This document shows, one piece after another, positions 24,770 to 32,461 of a DNA stretch of 64,000 nt. The DNA is taken from contig NZ_JAOEBG010000001.1 of NCBI RefSeq assembly GCF_029836165.1, positions 496,001 to 560,000 on the forward strand, in the 5' to 3' direction. The translations under genes were made by a program, and so were the position numbers. Within the stretch, counting starts at the first letter, position 1. Each line of letters opens with the position of its first letter. This stretch comes from Pseudomonas sp. GD04091. GTDB lineage: Bacteria > Pseudomonadota > Gammaproteobacteria > Pseudomonadales > Pseudomonadaceae. The notes beneath the pieces were generated by a model. It did not search any database. It was not told the DNA's origin and worked only from the letters and a program-made list of their open reading frames with translations.

Positions 24770-24854
24770 ATGCCCGCAATTCGGGCGTTATGGGTGTCCG
24801 GCGCATCCGTGGTAGCTTTTTGCTTCCACACGAAAAGGCCATCGGAGGCCGGAC

Positions 24855-25115
24855 ATGACTGAAATCGTTGATAAAATCATTGCCACGCTGAACTCCCAGA
24901 AAGGTGAGCTGATCGGCGTGCATGCGATGCTCGCAGCAGTTGCAAGATCGCTTCCGGCGAGCCAGCTGCAGGTGCTCTTCGATGAGTTCGATACCGAACT
25001 GGCTGTAGCTCGGTCCACGCTTGCGTACTCGCCGGTGCCTGAAGAGGTCATTTCTGGCCTCGAGAACTACGTCCAGATGTGGAATGCGATTCGCACCGAA
25101 CCAAACCAGTCTTAA
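24855..25115 (+). CDS. Small phage protein antisense to the cro operon, unknown function
   Basis: An 86-residue acidic, helical protein (MTEIVDKIIATLNSQKGELI, LQVLFDEFDTEL) with GGAGG before ATG 24855. It is transcribed against the cro-O direction and its last 68 bases overlap the end of the gene at 25048-25257. No family recognised. It may come from readthrough of the oop-like promoter. Confidence 0.7.
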   Translation: MTEIVDKIIATLNSQKGELIGVHAMLAAVARSLPASQLQVLFDEFDTELAVARSTLAYSPVPEEVISGLENYVQMWNAIRTEPNQS

Positions 25116-25257
25116 GGGACATCTCGTAGTAGGCGGCCCTGCACTCTTCGCCCGCTTTCAGCTGTGCCTGAGGCGGAAGCGTGGCCTGGGAGATCTGGGC
25201 CGCGATGTACGCAAGCTTCTCGTCGGCACCGCCGTCCACTGGGTAATGCTTGTCCAT
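25048..25257 (-). CDS. Small phage protein in the cII position, unknown function
   Basis: A 69-residue protein starting MDKHYPVDGGADEKLAYIAA at ATG 25257, with AGGAG upstream. It is the second gene of the cro transcript, where lambda carries cII, but no helix-turn-helix is evident. Its last 68 bases overlap a gene on the other strand. The good ribosome site supports it; the C-terminus is serine and arginine-rich. Confidence 0.6.
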   Translation of the reverse strand: MDKHYPVDGGADEKLAYIAAQISQATLPPQAQLKAGEECRAAYYEMSLKTGLVRCESHSTSGRSSRGQK

Positions 25258-25337
25258 CTGCTCTCTCCTACTGGTTAAATTCACAGCTGGTTCAGATCAC
25301 TACTGGCGCAAGGCCAGGTCGCGCATAATTCGTTTCA

Positions 25338-25547
25338 TCAGGCTGCTGACTGGTTCGCTGCCTGATGGCAAAGCTCCTTAGCTGTCACCACTCCACCGGT
25401 TAGCTCCTCGGCGAGGAATGCCCGCTTTGCGCTTATGGTGGTGGTGCCAGTGAACCAGTACGAAACCGCTGCCTGGCTAACGCCGAGCGCTTCTGCGGTT
25501 TTCGCTTGCCCGCCAAAGAAATCGACGAGCTTTTCAATGGGGGTCAT
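25338..25547 (-). CDS. cro: Cro-like repressor (YdaS/Cro-type HTH)
   Basis: A 69-residue HTH protein with the helix-turn-helix KTAEALGVSQAAVSYWFTGT near residues 16-35. AGGAG precedes ATG 25547. It is divergent from the CI repressor, with three operators between them. Expected to bind those operators and turn off cI, as lambda Cro does. Confidence 0.88.
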   Translation of the reverse strand: MTPIEKLVDFFGGQAKTAEALGVSQAAVSYWFTGTTTISAKRAFLAEELTGGVVTAKELCHQAANQSAA

Positions 25548-25561
25548 GGATTTAACTCCTG

Positions 25562-25623
25562 ATAAGCGTGCTTATACTGTATGAATAAGGAGCCTTATTT
25601 GCAAGCCTATAAGTTGCCTTATA
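25562..25623. promoter_or_regulatory. Three-site immunity operator between cro and cI
   Basis: Three 14-bp palindromes share ATAAG-N4-CTTAT: 25562-25575 (N4 CGTG), 25585-25598 (GAGC) and 25609-25622 (TTGC). Centre spacings are 23 and 24 bases, about two helical turns and like lambda OR. The first two cover the cro promoter; the third covers the cI promoter. Confidence 0.9.
25576..25604 (-). promoter_or_regulatory. Candidate pR promoter for cro
   Basis: Minus-strand -35 TTGCAA (25604-25599), 17-base spacer and -10 TACAGT (25581-25576). The spacer contains the middle operator, and the start region contains the first, so CI binding would block it. Confidence 0.6.
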
Positions 25624-25627
25624 GATT
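25599..25627 (+). promoter_or_regulatory. Candidate pRM promoter for cI, leaderless mRNA
   Basis: Plus-strand -35 TTGCAA (25599-25604; the hexamer is self-complementary and shared with pR), 17-base spacer and -10 TAGATT (25622-25627). The start would fall at or next to the cI ATG at 25635, giving a leaderless mRNA as in lambda; no ribosome site precedes that ATG. The third operator lies in the spacer. Confidence 0.5.
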
Positions 25628-25634
25628 CCCGGGC

Positions 25635-26378
25635 ATGGATACCCTCGCAGACCGAATCAAGGTAGCGCGTAAGCATGCGCAGCTGACCCAGCGCTCATTG
25701 GCCGAAAAGGTCGGTGTAGAGCAGCCCGTCATTTCCCAGCTGGAGACAGGGAAGAACCTCCGTAGCGTCCACCTCACCAAGATCGCCCAGGTATGCCGGG
25801 TTAGCCCCCTCTGGCTTGCCGAGGGCGTTGGCCAGATGACCCAGACTGATTCGCAACCAGCAAATCAGCCCATAGCGCACGAGCTGGAGCTGCTTGGAGA
25901 GCTGTCCGCATGGGATGAAGGTGATCCGCTTGATGATGATGACTGCGAAGTGCCCTACTTTGCAGAGGTGGAATTCTCAGGTGGCAATGGAATGACAGAA
26001 GTAGTTGAGGTCGCTGACCGCAAGCTGAGGTTCAGTTGCGCGACCCTTCGAGCGGCAGGCGTCGACAAGAAGAGCGCCGCAGTGGCACGCGTCAAGGGTC
26101 GAAGCATGGAGCGTCTCATCCTAGATGGCGCAGCCATAGGATTTGACATGAGCGATACGTCGATCATTGACGGCGAGATTTACGCCTTCAACCATGGCGG
26201 ATTGTTGCGGACCAAGTACCTCTATCGCCTCCCCCAGGGCGCCGTCCGCATCAGTAGTGAGAACGACGACGAGTACCCCGACGAGGTCATGACAGCTGAG
26301 CAGTGGCAGGACGAGGTTCGCATGCTTGGCCGAGTCTTCTGGTGGTCAACCGTGCGCAGGTCGCCTCGACGCAAGTAA
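25635..26378 (+). CDS. cI: CI-type repressor (HTH plus LexA-like peptidase)
   Basis: A 247-residue repressor from ATG 25635. Residues 1-65 form an HTH_3 domain (LADRIKVARKHAQLTQRSLA, then VGVEQPVISQLETGKN). The C-terminal S24/LexA-type peptidase domain has the likely serine in KGRSMERLI and lysine in LRTKYLYRLP, so SOS-induced self-cleavage is expected. An upstream in-frame ATG at 25581 lies inside the operators and has no ribosome site, so it is disfavoured. Dimer binding to ATAAG-N4-CTTAT sites is inferred. Confidence 0.92.
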   Translation: MDTLADRIKVARKHAQLTQRSLAEKVGVEQPVISQLETGKNLRSVHLTKIAQVCRVSPLWLAEGVGQMTQTDSQPANQPIAHELELLGELSAWDEGDPLDDDDCEVPYFAEVEFSGGNGMTEVVEVADRKLRFSCATLRAAGVDKKSAAVARVKGRSMERLILDGAAIGFDMSDTSIIDGEIYAFNHGGLLRTKYLYRLPQGAVRISSENDDEYPDEVMTAEQWQDEVRMLGRVFWWSTVRRSPRRK

Positions 26379-26397
26379 TCCTCCCCGATCTTGAATA

Positions 26398-26419
26398 GCC
26401 CGCCGCGAGCGGGCTTTTT
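26398..26419 (+). terminator. cI terminator
   Basis: GCCCGC/GCGGGC stem with a five-base loop followed by TTTTT, 20 bases after the cI stop. Confidence 0.88.
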
Positions 26420-26438
26420 CATGCTTATCAGAAAATTT

Positions 26439-26480
26439 ATAAGGAGGCTTATTGACACGAATGATAAGCGTACTTATATT
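26439..26480 (+). promoter_or_regulatory. Early promoter pL-like with two operators
   Basis: Perfect -35 TTGACA (26452-26457), 17-base spacer and -10 TATATT (26475-26480). Two ATAAG-N4-CTTAT operators overlap it at 26439-26452 (N4 GAGG) and 26464-26477 (CGTA), 25 bases apart. This is a strong promoter that the CI-type repressor should shut, driving the plus-strand early operon through to integrase. Confidence 0.9.
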
Positions 26481-26689
26481 TTGGTCATCGCCGGATCGAC
26501 ACCGGCCGCAGCAAAGGCAGCGATGGACAGGCCTCAACAGTCCAGAGGGGTGGCAACTGCCCCGGGCGTGCAGCGTAAAGCGCGAAATCAGTTATCTGGC
26601 GGGCGAATGCCGCGGTCGGAGTCACCAATTTGATTATCGATCCCGGCCTGTCGCCAGTAGCGAGGCCGCGAATCTACCGGAGTACGGCA
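26481..26689 (+). other. Early transcript leader, no confident gene
   Basis: About 200 bases between the early promoter and the first small gene. A 37-codon frame with a weak AAGG site opens at 26522 but has no recognisable features. No nut-type boxA/boxB was identified. Nothing else seen. Confidence 0.4.
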
Positions 26690-26785
26690 ATGCCAAGACT
26701 CACGATTGGCGCTTGGCTCTTCGTGATCTGCCTGTTTGCTGCCCTTCTGGGCAGTGCCTGGGCGCTGTATGAGCTGATCGCATGA
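26690..26785 (+). CDS. 31-residue membrane micro-protein
   Basis: A 31-codon frame starting MPRLTIGAWLFVICLFAALL, with a single hydrophobic helix across residues 5-28, and a CGGAG site eight to nine bases before ATG 26690. It is the first likely product of the early operon. Function unknown; phage single-span mini-proteins often act on membrane proteases or exclusion, but nothing here shows which. Confidence 0.6.
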   Translation: MPRLTIGAWLFVICLFAALLGSAWALYELIA

Positions 26786-26849
26786 TTTCACTGGCTGGCC
26801 TTGGCGACAGGGCCAGACGGGAAATCAACCGCCACGGAAGTGAACTGCA

Positions 26850-27701
26850 ATGGCGAAGTCGTTCAAGCAAATGATCAAGGATGGCGAGGTGCGGCGCGCC
26901 GACGCCATGAAAGTTCAACTGGAGGATCTGCACGAAGAGCCGGGATTCAACCTGCGCACCGAAGGCGAGGCCCTGGAGTTGAGCATCGACTCCCTTGCGG
27001 AGTTCATCGCCGCAGGCGGTCAAGTTCCACCGCTTGAGGTGCGGCCCCGCGCTGAAGGTGGCGTTTGGCTCGTGGATGGTCACCGCCGGCGGCGGGCACT
27101 GTTGAAGCTTGATGCTGCCGGGCGCCTCCCGCGCACGCCGAACAAGGACGACCCGGCCGTACTTGAGGCCTGGGTGCCGGTGATCGCGTTCGAAGGCAGC
27201 GATGCCGATCGGGTAGCCCGCATCATCACAAGCCAGGAGAACGAGAAGCTCTCCCCTCTCGAACTGGCTGAGGGTTACAAGCGGCTGCGGGCATTCGGCT
27301 GGTCGCCCGAGCAGATCGCGAAGAAGGTCGGCAAGACTCGACAGCATGTAGAGCAGGTTCTCACGGTGGGCAACGCGAACACCGATGTGCAGAACCTGGT
27401 AGCCGCTGGGCACGTCTCTGCCACGACAGCCGCCCAGGTTGTTCGCGAACACGGAGACAGCGCAGGCAAGGTGCTCGGCGCCGAGCTGGAGAAGGCGCAG
27501 GCCCACGGCAAGACGCGAGTCACTGCCGGCACGATCAAGGGTCCGTCGATACCCAAGCCCCGCCTTGAAGCTGTTCACACCGCCTCGCGCAATTTGATTG
27601 CATCACTAAACGCCATCGACGAAGACAGCCGCAGCCTCACGATTTCTACCGCGCTCGTCATCGAGCTGCGCAAAGCCCTGGAAGGCGCTCAACCGAGATA
27701 A
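26850..27701 (+). CDS. ParB-like DNA-binding protein
   Basis: A 283-residue ParB/Spo0J-type protein. The N-terminal ParB domain has LRTEGEALELSIDSLAEFI, PPLEVRPR and VDGHRRRRAL (box with the nucleotide-contact arginines). The middle has ITSQENEKLSPLELAEGYKR and an HTH (WSPEQIAKKVGKTRQHVEQV). No ParA partner is nearby, so plasmid-type partition is unlikely; a transcription or DNA-modifying role as in KorB-like phage proteins is possible. Confidence 0.88.
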   Translation: MAKSFKQMIKDGEVRRADAMKVQLEDLHEEPGFNLRTEGEALELSIDSLAEFIAAGGQVPPLEVRPRAEGGVWLVDGHRRRRALLKLDAAGRLPRTPNKDDPAVLEAWVPVIAFEGSDADRVARIITSQENEKLSPLELAEGYKRLRAFGWSPEQIAKKVGKTRQHVEQVLTVGNANTDVQNLVAAGHVSATTAAQVVREHGDSAGKVLGAELEKAQAHGKTRVTAGTIKGPSIPKPRLEAVHTASRNLIASLNAIDEDSRSLTISTALVIELRKALEGAQPR

Positions 27702-27704
27702 CCC

Positions 27705-28088
27705 ATGGACACGATCACCGTAGGGCAATGGATTGGCCATCTTGGCCGGGGCCTGGCGCCCCGCGAGCTGGAATGCGTACTGGACGTTGCCCAGGGCATG
27801 ACCTCGAAACAGATCGCGCGCCGCTTCGGGATCAGCGAGGGTGGCGTCGAAAAGCGCATCGCTGCGGCAATGTTCAAGCTCGACGTGCCGCGCCGGGCGG
27901 CCCTGGTCGCCGAGGCCATGCGCCGCAACATCATCAGCCCCATGTGTTTCCTGCTGGCTTCTCTGATCGCCATGCACGCGGTCAGCGGTGACGGCGACCC
28001 GATGCGCCGCGACCGCCGAGCGCCCGAGCGCCGCACTGCCCAAGTTCGAATCGTTCGCAAGGCCGAGGCCTTCGAGCACCACGCCTGA
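27705..28088 (+). CDS. LuxR-type HTH regulator
   Basis: A 127-residue protein with a LuxR/GerE helix-turn-helix in residues 15-70 (LAPRELECVLDVAQGMTSKQ, then ARRFGISEGGVEKRI). There is no receiver or ligand domain. The C-terminal tail is basic. It starts four bases after the ParB-like gene and so is co-transcribed. Likely a phage regulator of early or host genes; target unknown. Confidence 0.85.
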   Translation: MDTITVGQWIGHLGRGLAPRELECVLDVAQGMTSKQIARRFGISEGGVEKRIAAAMFKLDVPRRAALVAEAMRRNIISPMCFLLASLIAMHAVSGDGDPMRRDRRAPERRTAQVRIVRKAEAFEHHA

Positions 28089-28109
28089 ATCCCACCAGAG
28101 GATCATCCC

Positions 28110-28379
28110 ATGCACCTTGCCTTCCAGGATCGCCGGCAAGTACTTGCCGCTATGCGCGCTCGATCGGTCATCGCCACCGCCGAGCTCTACCGGATGATTG
28201 GCCGCCCTGCCCCGGCGCCTGGCCCGCTTTACAAGGCCGTCACCAAGGGCAACGCCTGGCACATCATTGAGATCGCCACCGGCAAGACCAAAGGTTTCTG
28301 CTTCAGCTACAAGGCCGCGATGGTGTTTGTGGATGCGATGGAGGCAGGCGCGGCGACAAAGCGAGGGGCGCTGCAATGA
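28110..28379 (+). CDS. Phage early protein, unknown function
   Basis: An 89-residue protein (MHLAFQDRRQVLAAMRARSV, then GRPAPAPGPLYKAVTKGNAW) with an AGAGGA site before ATG 28110. No family recognised. Its end overlaps the next gene by four bases (ATGA), so they are coupled. Confidence 0.7.
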   Translation: MHLAFQDRRQVLAAMRARSVIATAELYRMIGRPAPAPGPLYKAVTKGNAWHIIEIATGKTKGFCFSYKAAMVFVDAMEAGAATKRGALQ

Positions 28380-28951
28380 ACGGTGAGCCAATCCCCAGCC
28401 AGCGCGAAGCCGTGCTGGCCAAGCTCAATGCCAGCATTGACAGCTTCTTCCAAGCTGGCGGCGCAATTCAAAGCCTGCCAACCAGCGGCTACGTGCCGCA
28501 TCGCCCACATCGCGCCCCAGAACGCGCCGAGGCCCATGAAAGGCCTGCAAAGGCGTCCCGCAAGAAAGTCCGCGAGCCTGGCAAGCGGACGGCGCAGCGC
28601 GAGCAGCGCATTGCGGAGGTGCGAGAGCTGGCCAAGCGCATGACCTACGCCGAAGCACGGGCACACACCGGCCTATCGATGGCCTGCCTGGGACGCTACG
28701 CCCTCGAGGGCGGATTTAAATTCAAGCCAGACCCAAATCGCGGCAAAGGCAACCTCGGCAAGCAGCTCACAGACCCAGCCAAGGACAAAGCCCTGGCCGA
28801 ACGGATCACCGCCATGCGCGATGTCGGCGTGACCATGTCTCAGGTGTGCCGGCACCTGGAGATCTCGTATACGCAGATTCACCGGCTCATGCGCTTGTTC
28901 GATATCAAGTTTCCCACCACAGCAGAGAAGCGAGCACAGCGCAAAGCATGA
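28376..28951 (+). CDS. HTH-containing early phage protein
   Basis: A 191-residue basic protein. The first 80 residues are low-complexity and rich in R, P, A and K. Two possible HTH segments follow: AEARAHTGLSMACLGRYALE (about 95-115) and VTMSQVCRHLEISYTQIHRL (about 160-180). It probably binds DNA. No named family recognised. Confidence 0.72.
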   Translation: MNGEPIPSQREAVLAKLNASIDSFFQAGGAIQSLPTSGYVPHRPHRAPERAEAHERPAKASRKKVREPGKRTAQREQRIAEVRELAKRMTYAEARAHTGLSMACLGRYALEGGFKFKPDPNRGKGNLGKQLTDPAKDKALAERITAMRDVGVTMSQVCRHLEISYTQIHRLMRLFDIKFPTTAEKRAQRKA

Positions 28952-29032
28952 AACGCATCACCGCGCGCATCCGGCACGGCCGGCGCCAGCAACACATCAA
29001 TCTGCCGCCCAGCGGCTTGGGAGGTATCGGCC

Positions 29033-29281
29033 ATGGCGAAGACGCCAGCCCAGCGAAAGAAGGAACAGCGCGAGCGGGACAAGTTGTCAGCGGAGGAGCG
29101 CGAGGCGCGATTGCTGTCACGCCGGATTGTCACGGACCTCTACCACAACACCGACGCCGCACTTAAGCGATCAATGGCCCGTGCCGGGATCGACGAAGAG
29201 CAGGACCTGATTTCGCGCCTCATCCACGGCGCAGATCGCCTCACCGACAAGCAGCTTGACGCACTGATTCGCACAGCGTGA
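29033..29281 (+). CDS. Small basic phage protein, unknown function
   Basis: An 82-residue protein beginning MAKTPAQRKKEQRERDKLSA, strongly basic and helical at the N-terminus, with GGGAGG before ATG 29033. The C-terminal half (GIDEEQDLISRLIHGADRLT) is helical. No family recognised. Confidence 0.72.
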   Translation: MAKTPAQRKKEQRERDKLSAEEREARLLSRRIVTDLYHNTDAALKRSMARAGIDEEQDLISRLIHGADRLTDKQLDALIRTA

Positions 29282-29358
29282 CGTGCCGCCGTGACAGGCG
29301 GCCCGCAAACACCTGACCCATCGCCACCATGCCGCCCGCCGGCCACGGAGAGTTACCC

Positions 29359-30369
29359 ATGCCCATTCGCCACGCAGTGATGCACTTCATCGACAAGAAG
29401 CCGGACGGAAGCCCGGCGGTTCTTCACCTAGCCGGCAACACCATTCCCGAAAGCAGCGCCATCGAAAGCCTGCTGCATGACGTGAACGACACCTACAACG
29501 CCAAGACCGGCAAGGGCTGGGGCTTCTTCCATCCAGAGTCAGGCGCCTATCCGTTCAGTGGCTGGCTGGCCAAGACAATGACCGACGATATGGCGTTCAT
29601 CGACTTCACCCGCACCGCGGCGGATCACCTGACCAGGCTGATGGAGGAGTCGAGCCTATCGGTCGGCGGGCACGTCCTGTTCGCCCTCTACACCCAAGGC
29701 ATGACCGACTACCTGACGATCGCCATCCTGCAGCAAGTCGATACCGTTGCCGTCGCCCATGACCTGACCGTCGCGCCATCTCGCCAGCTCGACGCACGCA
29801 CGCTGCACTTCGCTGCCCGCATCAACTTGAGCGAGTGGATGAACAACCCGGCGTCTCGGCAGTACGTGTCGTTCATCAAGCCCAAGGGCGGGCGGAAGGC
29901 TACAGCCTACTTCCGCGACTTCATCGGCGCCCAGGAGGGTGTTGACGCCCCGGGCGAAACTCGGACCCTGCTCAAGGCATTCACCGACTTTGTGAAGGAT
30001 CAGGACCTGGCCGACGACACTGCCAGCGAGAAAAGCGGCGAGCTGGTGGCCTATGCCCAGGCGCAGGACAAGATCGGCGCACCGGTCAGCCTGGCTGAGC
30101 TATCTGCCCTGCTGGACGAAGATAAGCCGACGACCTTCGCCGACTTCATCAAGGCCGGAGACTACGGGATCACCGAGAGCTTCGCGCCCGACAAGCGCAC
30201 CCTCACCCAGTACCGCCGCTTCACCGGTCGCGCCGAGGGCATGTCGATCAGCTTCGAGGCGCACCTGCTGGGCAAGCGCGTCGAGTTCGACCAGGACAGC
30301 GCCAGCCTCACCATCAAGAACCTGCCGACGCATCTGATCGACCAGCTCAAGCGCAACGCAGCCGCCTGA
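29359..30369 (+). CDS. Nucleoid-associated protein YejK/NdpA homologue
   Basis: A 336-residue member of the YejK/NdpA nucleoid-associated family. Family blocks are clear along the length: [113 protein letters not shown] 29359 with GGAG upstream is chosen over an earlier in-frame ATG. The protein is full-length and looks functional. A phage copy may alter host nucleoid structure, compete with the host protein, or protect phage DNA. Confidence 0.92.
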   Translation: MPIRHAVMHFIDKKPDGSPAVLHLAGNTIPESSAIESLLHDVNDTYNAKTGKGWGFFHPESGAYPFSGWLAKTMTDDMAFIDFTRTAADHLTRLMEESSLSVGGHVLFALYTQGMTDYLTIAILQQVDTVAVAHDLTVAPSRQLDARTLHFAARINLSEWMNNPASRQYVSFIKPKGGRKATAYFRDFIGAQEGVDAPGETRTLLKAFTDFVKDQDLADDTASEKSGELVAYAQAQDKIGAPVSLAELSALLDEDKPTTFADFIKAGDYGITESFAPDKRTLTQYRRFTGRAEGMSISFEAHLLGKRVEFDQDSASLTIKNLPTHLIDQLKRNAAA

Positions 30370-30453
30370 CCATCCGGCGCTGCCCGCCAGCGCCTTGCCA
30401 TTTTCAACGATAACGCCGACCCGGCGAGGGCGGCGCCTGCAATGGAGATTGCC

Positions 30454-30762
30454 GTGAGCATCCCTGTGAATGCCCTGAAAGAAGATGAGCTCCTGCACTA
30501 CGCCGCGCTCGATCCGGGCGCAGCAGCGGAGCTTGCGCGACGTATCACCGAGCAAGGCCTCGACCCCAGCGCCTGCGCCGAGGAGTTGCGCGAAGAGATA
30601 CGCAGCCTAGAAAGCCAGCTCGACGACGAGTCACGCGACGCTGACGAGTTGCGTGACAACGCTGAGGATGCCTGCCGCTGGATCCGGCGTGCACTCGACC
30701 CCGATGACCGCGAGCTTTCGGTGGAGCAGCTGCTCCAGAAGGCCCTGGATTGCCTGGAGTAG
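30454..30762 (+). CDS. Acidic coiled-coil phage protein, unknown function
   Basis: A 102-residue acidic helical protein (EELREEIRSLESQLDDESRD, then a helix with EDACRWIRRALDPDDREL). A GTG at 30454 has GGAG six bases upstream and is preferred over an ATG at 30442 that has none. No family recognised. Confidence 0.68.
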   Translation: MSIPVNALKEDELLHYAALDPGAAAELARRITEQGLDPSACAEELREEIRSLESQLDDESRDADELRDNAEDACRWIRRALDPDDRELSVEQLLQKALDCLE

Positions 30763-30765
30763 AAC

Positions 30766-31152
30766 ATGAGCACATTCGCAGTGTTCGGCATGACCGCGAG
30801 CGCAGCGCTTGCCGATGCCAGGAAGCAGACCAAGAACACCAGGCCCAGCGGCAAGGTGAATTGCCCCCCCATAGAGCTGACGCTCACCGAATGGACTGAG
30901 GCCGTGCAGCGCAACGCCGACGCCATCATGGCCGGCGAGAAGGTGAAGCAGCTCAGCGTCCTCTTCGATACCCCGCAGCATGCTCAGCACTTCATCGAGC
31001 TGGCCAAGAAGGCCGGGGCCTGTCGCGACCTTCGAGTACGCGCCAAGGCCGCACTGGTCGATGAGAAGGGCCGCACGATCATCAACCCCAAGACCAAGAT
31101 GCCCGTCATCGGGTGGGCAGATTGGACTCCAGAGATTGCCAAAGTCGCCTGA
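30766..31152 (+). CDS. Early phage protein, unknown function
   Basis: A 128-residue protein (MSTFAVFGMTASAALADARK, then VNCPPIELTLTEWTEAVQRN) four bases after the previous stop, with GGAG before ATG 30766. It ends IGWADWTPEIAKVA. No family recognised; length and spacing indicate a real operon member. Confidence 0.7.
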   Translation: MSTFAVFGMTASAALADARKQTKNTRPSGKVNCPPIELTLTEWTEAVQRNADAIMAGEKVKQLSVLFDTPQHAQHFIELAKKAGACRDLRVRAKAALVDEKGRTIINPKTKMPVIGWADWTPEIAKVA

Positions 31153-31167
31153 CGCGGAGGTATCCCC

Positions 31168-31974
31168 ATGCCCACAGAAAACCGATCCAGCAACACAGAG
31201 ATGGTCAGCGACAGAGAAATGACGGAGTGCCAGTTCCACAACAACTGCGGAGGCTGGTGCGAAACACGCCGAGAGCTTGAACACAACCTGTGCGAACACT
31301 GCCTTGAATCGCATGACGAAGAAATGTCCGAGCCAGCTCACGTCTCGCAGCCCCAGGGCGATCTAACGGCGCCATATGGCTGGCACGTTGAGTGGGCTGA
31401 CTCAGGCGATCACTACCTGTTCACGAAGGTCGAGAAGCGTATTGAAGCCTTACGTCTCGATTCAGACGTCAAGGTCGTCCAGCTCTACACCCACGCCGAT
31501 TCTGGCGAGGTTGAGCGGCTGAATCTTGAGATCGAGAAACTTCGCCTGAATTTGACGCTGAATGATGACGCGTTAATACAGGATGGCTGTGTGCGAATCG
31601 AAAACCGCGACCTTCGCTCCCTGCTAGCTGATCAGAATAATCTGTTGCGCGAAATCAAAAACGCCCGAGATTGGAATGGGTCGTACAGTTCGCTAGCGAA
31701 GAAGATCGACGCAGCCCTATCCGCCAGCGCAGAGCCGAGCGAACGAGAGTTACAGGCGCTGCAAGCAGAGAAGACCCTCGGCATTGAACGGCTACCGGCA
31801 GAGCCGAACGTGCCGGTTGAGCGCGATGAGCCGGTGGCATGGTTCACCGATGACCACATGACCGATAAATCGGCTACGACCTGGGACAGCACGGTAGCCG
31901 AGCGCTGGCGTACGAAGGGCTGGCCAGTCGGCGAGCTGTTCGCCCGCGCCGCCCTGGAGCGCAAGTCGTCCTGA
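31168..31974 (+). CDS. Cysteine-rich phage protein, Ea22-like C-terminus
   Basis: A 268-residue protein. Residues 20-50 have closely spaced cysteines and histidines (CQFHNNCGGWCE, CEHCLESH), a likely zinc site. Residues 110-190 form a coiled coil. The C-terminal AWFTDDHMTDKSATTWD resembles the tail of Ea22/Ead-type phage proteins. CGGAGG precedes ATG 31168. Function unknown. Confidence 0.7.
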   Translation: MPTENRSSNTEMVSDREMTECQFHNNCGGWCETRRELEHNLCEHCLESHDEEMSEPAHVSQPQGDLTAPYGWHVEWADSGDHYLFTKVEKRIEALRLDSDVKVVQLYTHADSGEVERLNLEIEKLRLNLTLNDDALIQDGCVRIENRDLRSLLADQNNLLREIKNARDWNGSYSSLAKKIDAALSASAEPSERELQALQAEKTLGIERLPAEPNVPVERDEPVAWFTDDHMTDKSATTWDSTVAERWRTKGWPVGELFARAALERKSS

Positions 31975-32057
31975 TCGACGGAGTACATTTGTGCTCCTTT
32001 CGTCGTAACCCCTCTCCCCTCTATTCACTGCCGCGAGCGAGCGGCCAAGGCGAAGCT

Positions 32058-32213
32058 ATGTCCAATTACCAGTTCTGCCTGATCCTGTCCTTGTTGTTCT
32101 TCATCGCGGCCAACGGAGTCGGCTCCAATGGCGCCGCAGCGATCGGCTACCTCATCGGTATCGCCTGCGGCTTTGCAGCGCTCGCCTGGTGCTTCTTGGA
32201 GCGCAAGAAATGA
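32058..32213 (+). CDS. Small two-helix membrane protein
   Basis: A 51-residue protein beginning MSNYQFCLILSLLFFIAANG with two hydrophobic segments (about residues 5-20 and 25-45) and a basic end. A longer frame upstream lacks a ribosome site. It overlaps the next gene by four bases. Function unknown. Confidence 0.65.
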   Translation: MSNYQFCLILSLLFFIAANGVGSNGAAAIGYLIGIACGFAALAWCFLERKK

Positions 32214-32461
32214 CCCGCCTCGCCCTCTGCCTCCTGCTGCTGGCTACCGGCGCCAGCGCAACCGAGAACGTCATCGACGTGCAGCACGACAGCCAGCGCG
32301 GCGTCACCTGCTACCTGCTGAATGGGGTCGGCATCAGCTGCATCCCCGACAGCCAGCTGCAGGCCGGCAACGAGCGCCAGCTCTCCCCGCACGAAACCCA
32401 ACCCGAACCTACACCCGCAGGCGCTTCAGGGCGCTGGATTGATGAGAGGTATTCGCTGTGA
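32210..32461 (+). CDS. Small exported phage protein
   Basis: An 83-residue protein with a Sec-type signal peptide (MTRLALCLLLLATGASA, likely cut after ASA) and a mature part with two cysteines (VTCYLLNGVGISCIP) that may form a disulfide in the periplasm. GGAG precedes ATG 32210. Function unknown; an exclusion or lysis-timing role is possible. Confidence 0.7.
   Translation: MTRLALCLLLLATGASATENVIDVQHDSQRGVTCYLLNGVGISCIPDSQLQAGNERQLSPHETQPEPTPAGASGRWIDERYSL

Noticed and set aside
28948-29166. A 72-codon frame coupled by ATGA to the HTH gene at 28376
   Set aside because: Most of it overlaps the 82-residue gene at 29033, which has a better ribosome site and a more protein-like sequence; the composition looks like a shadow.
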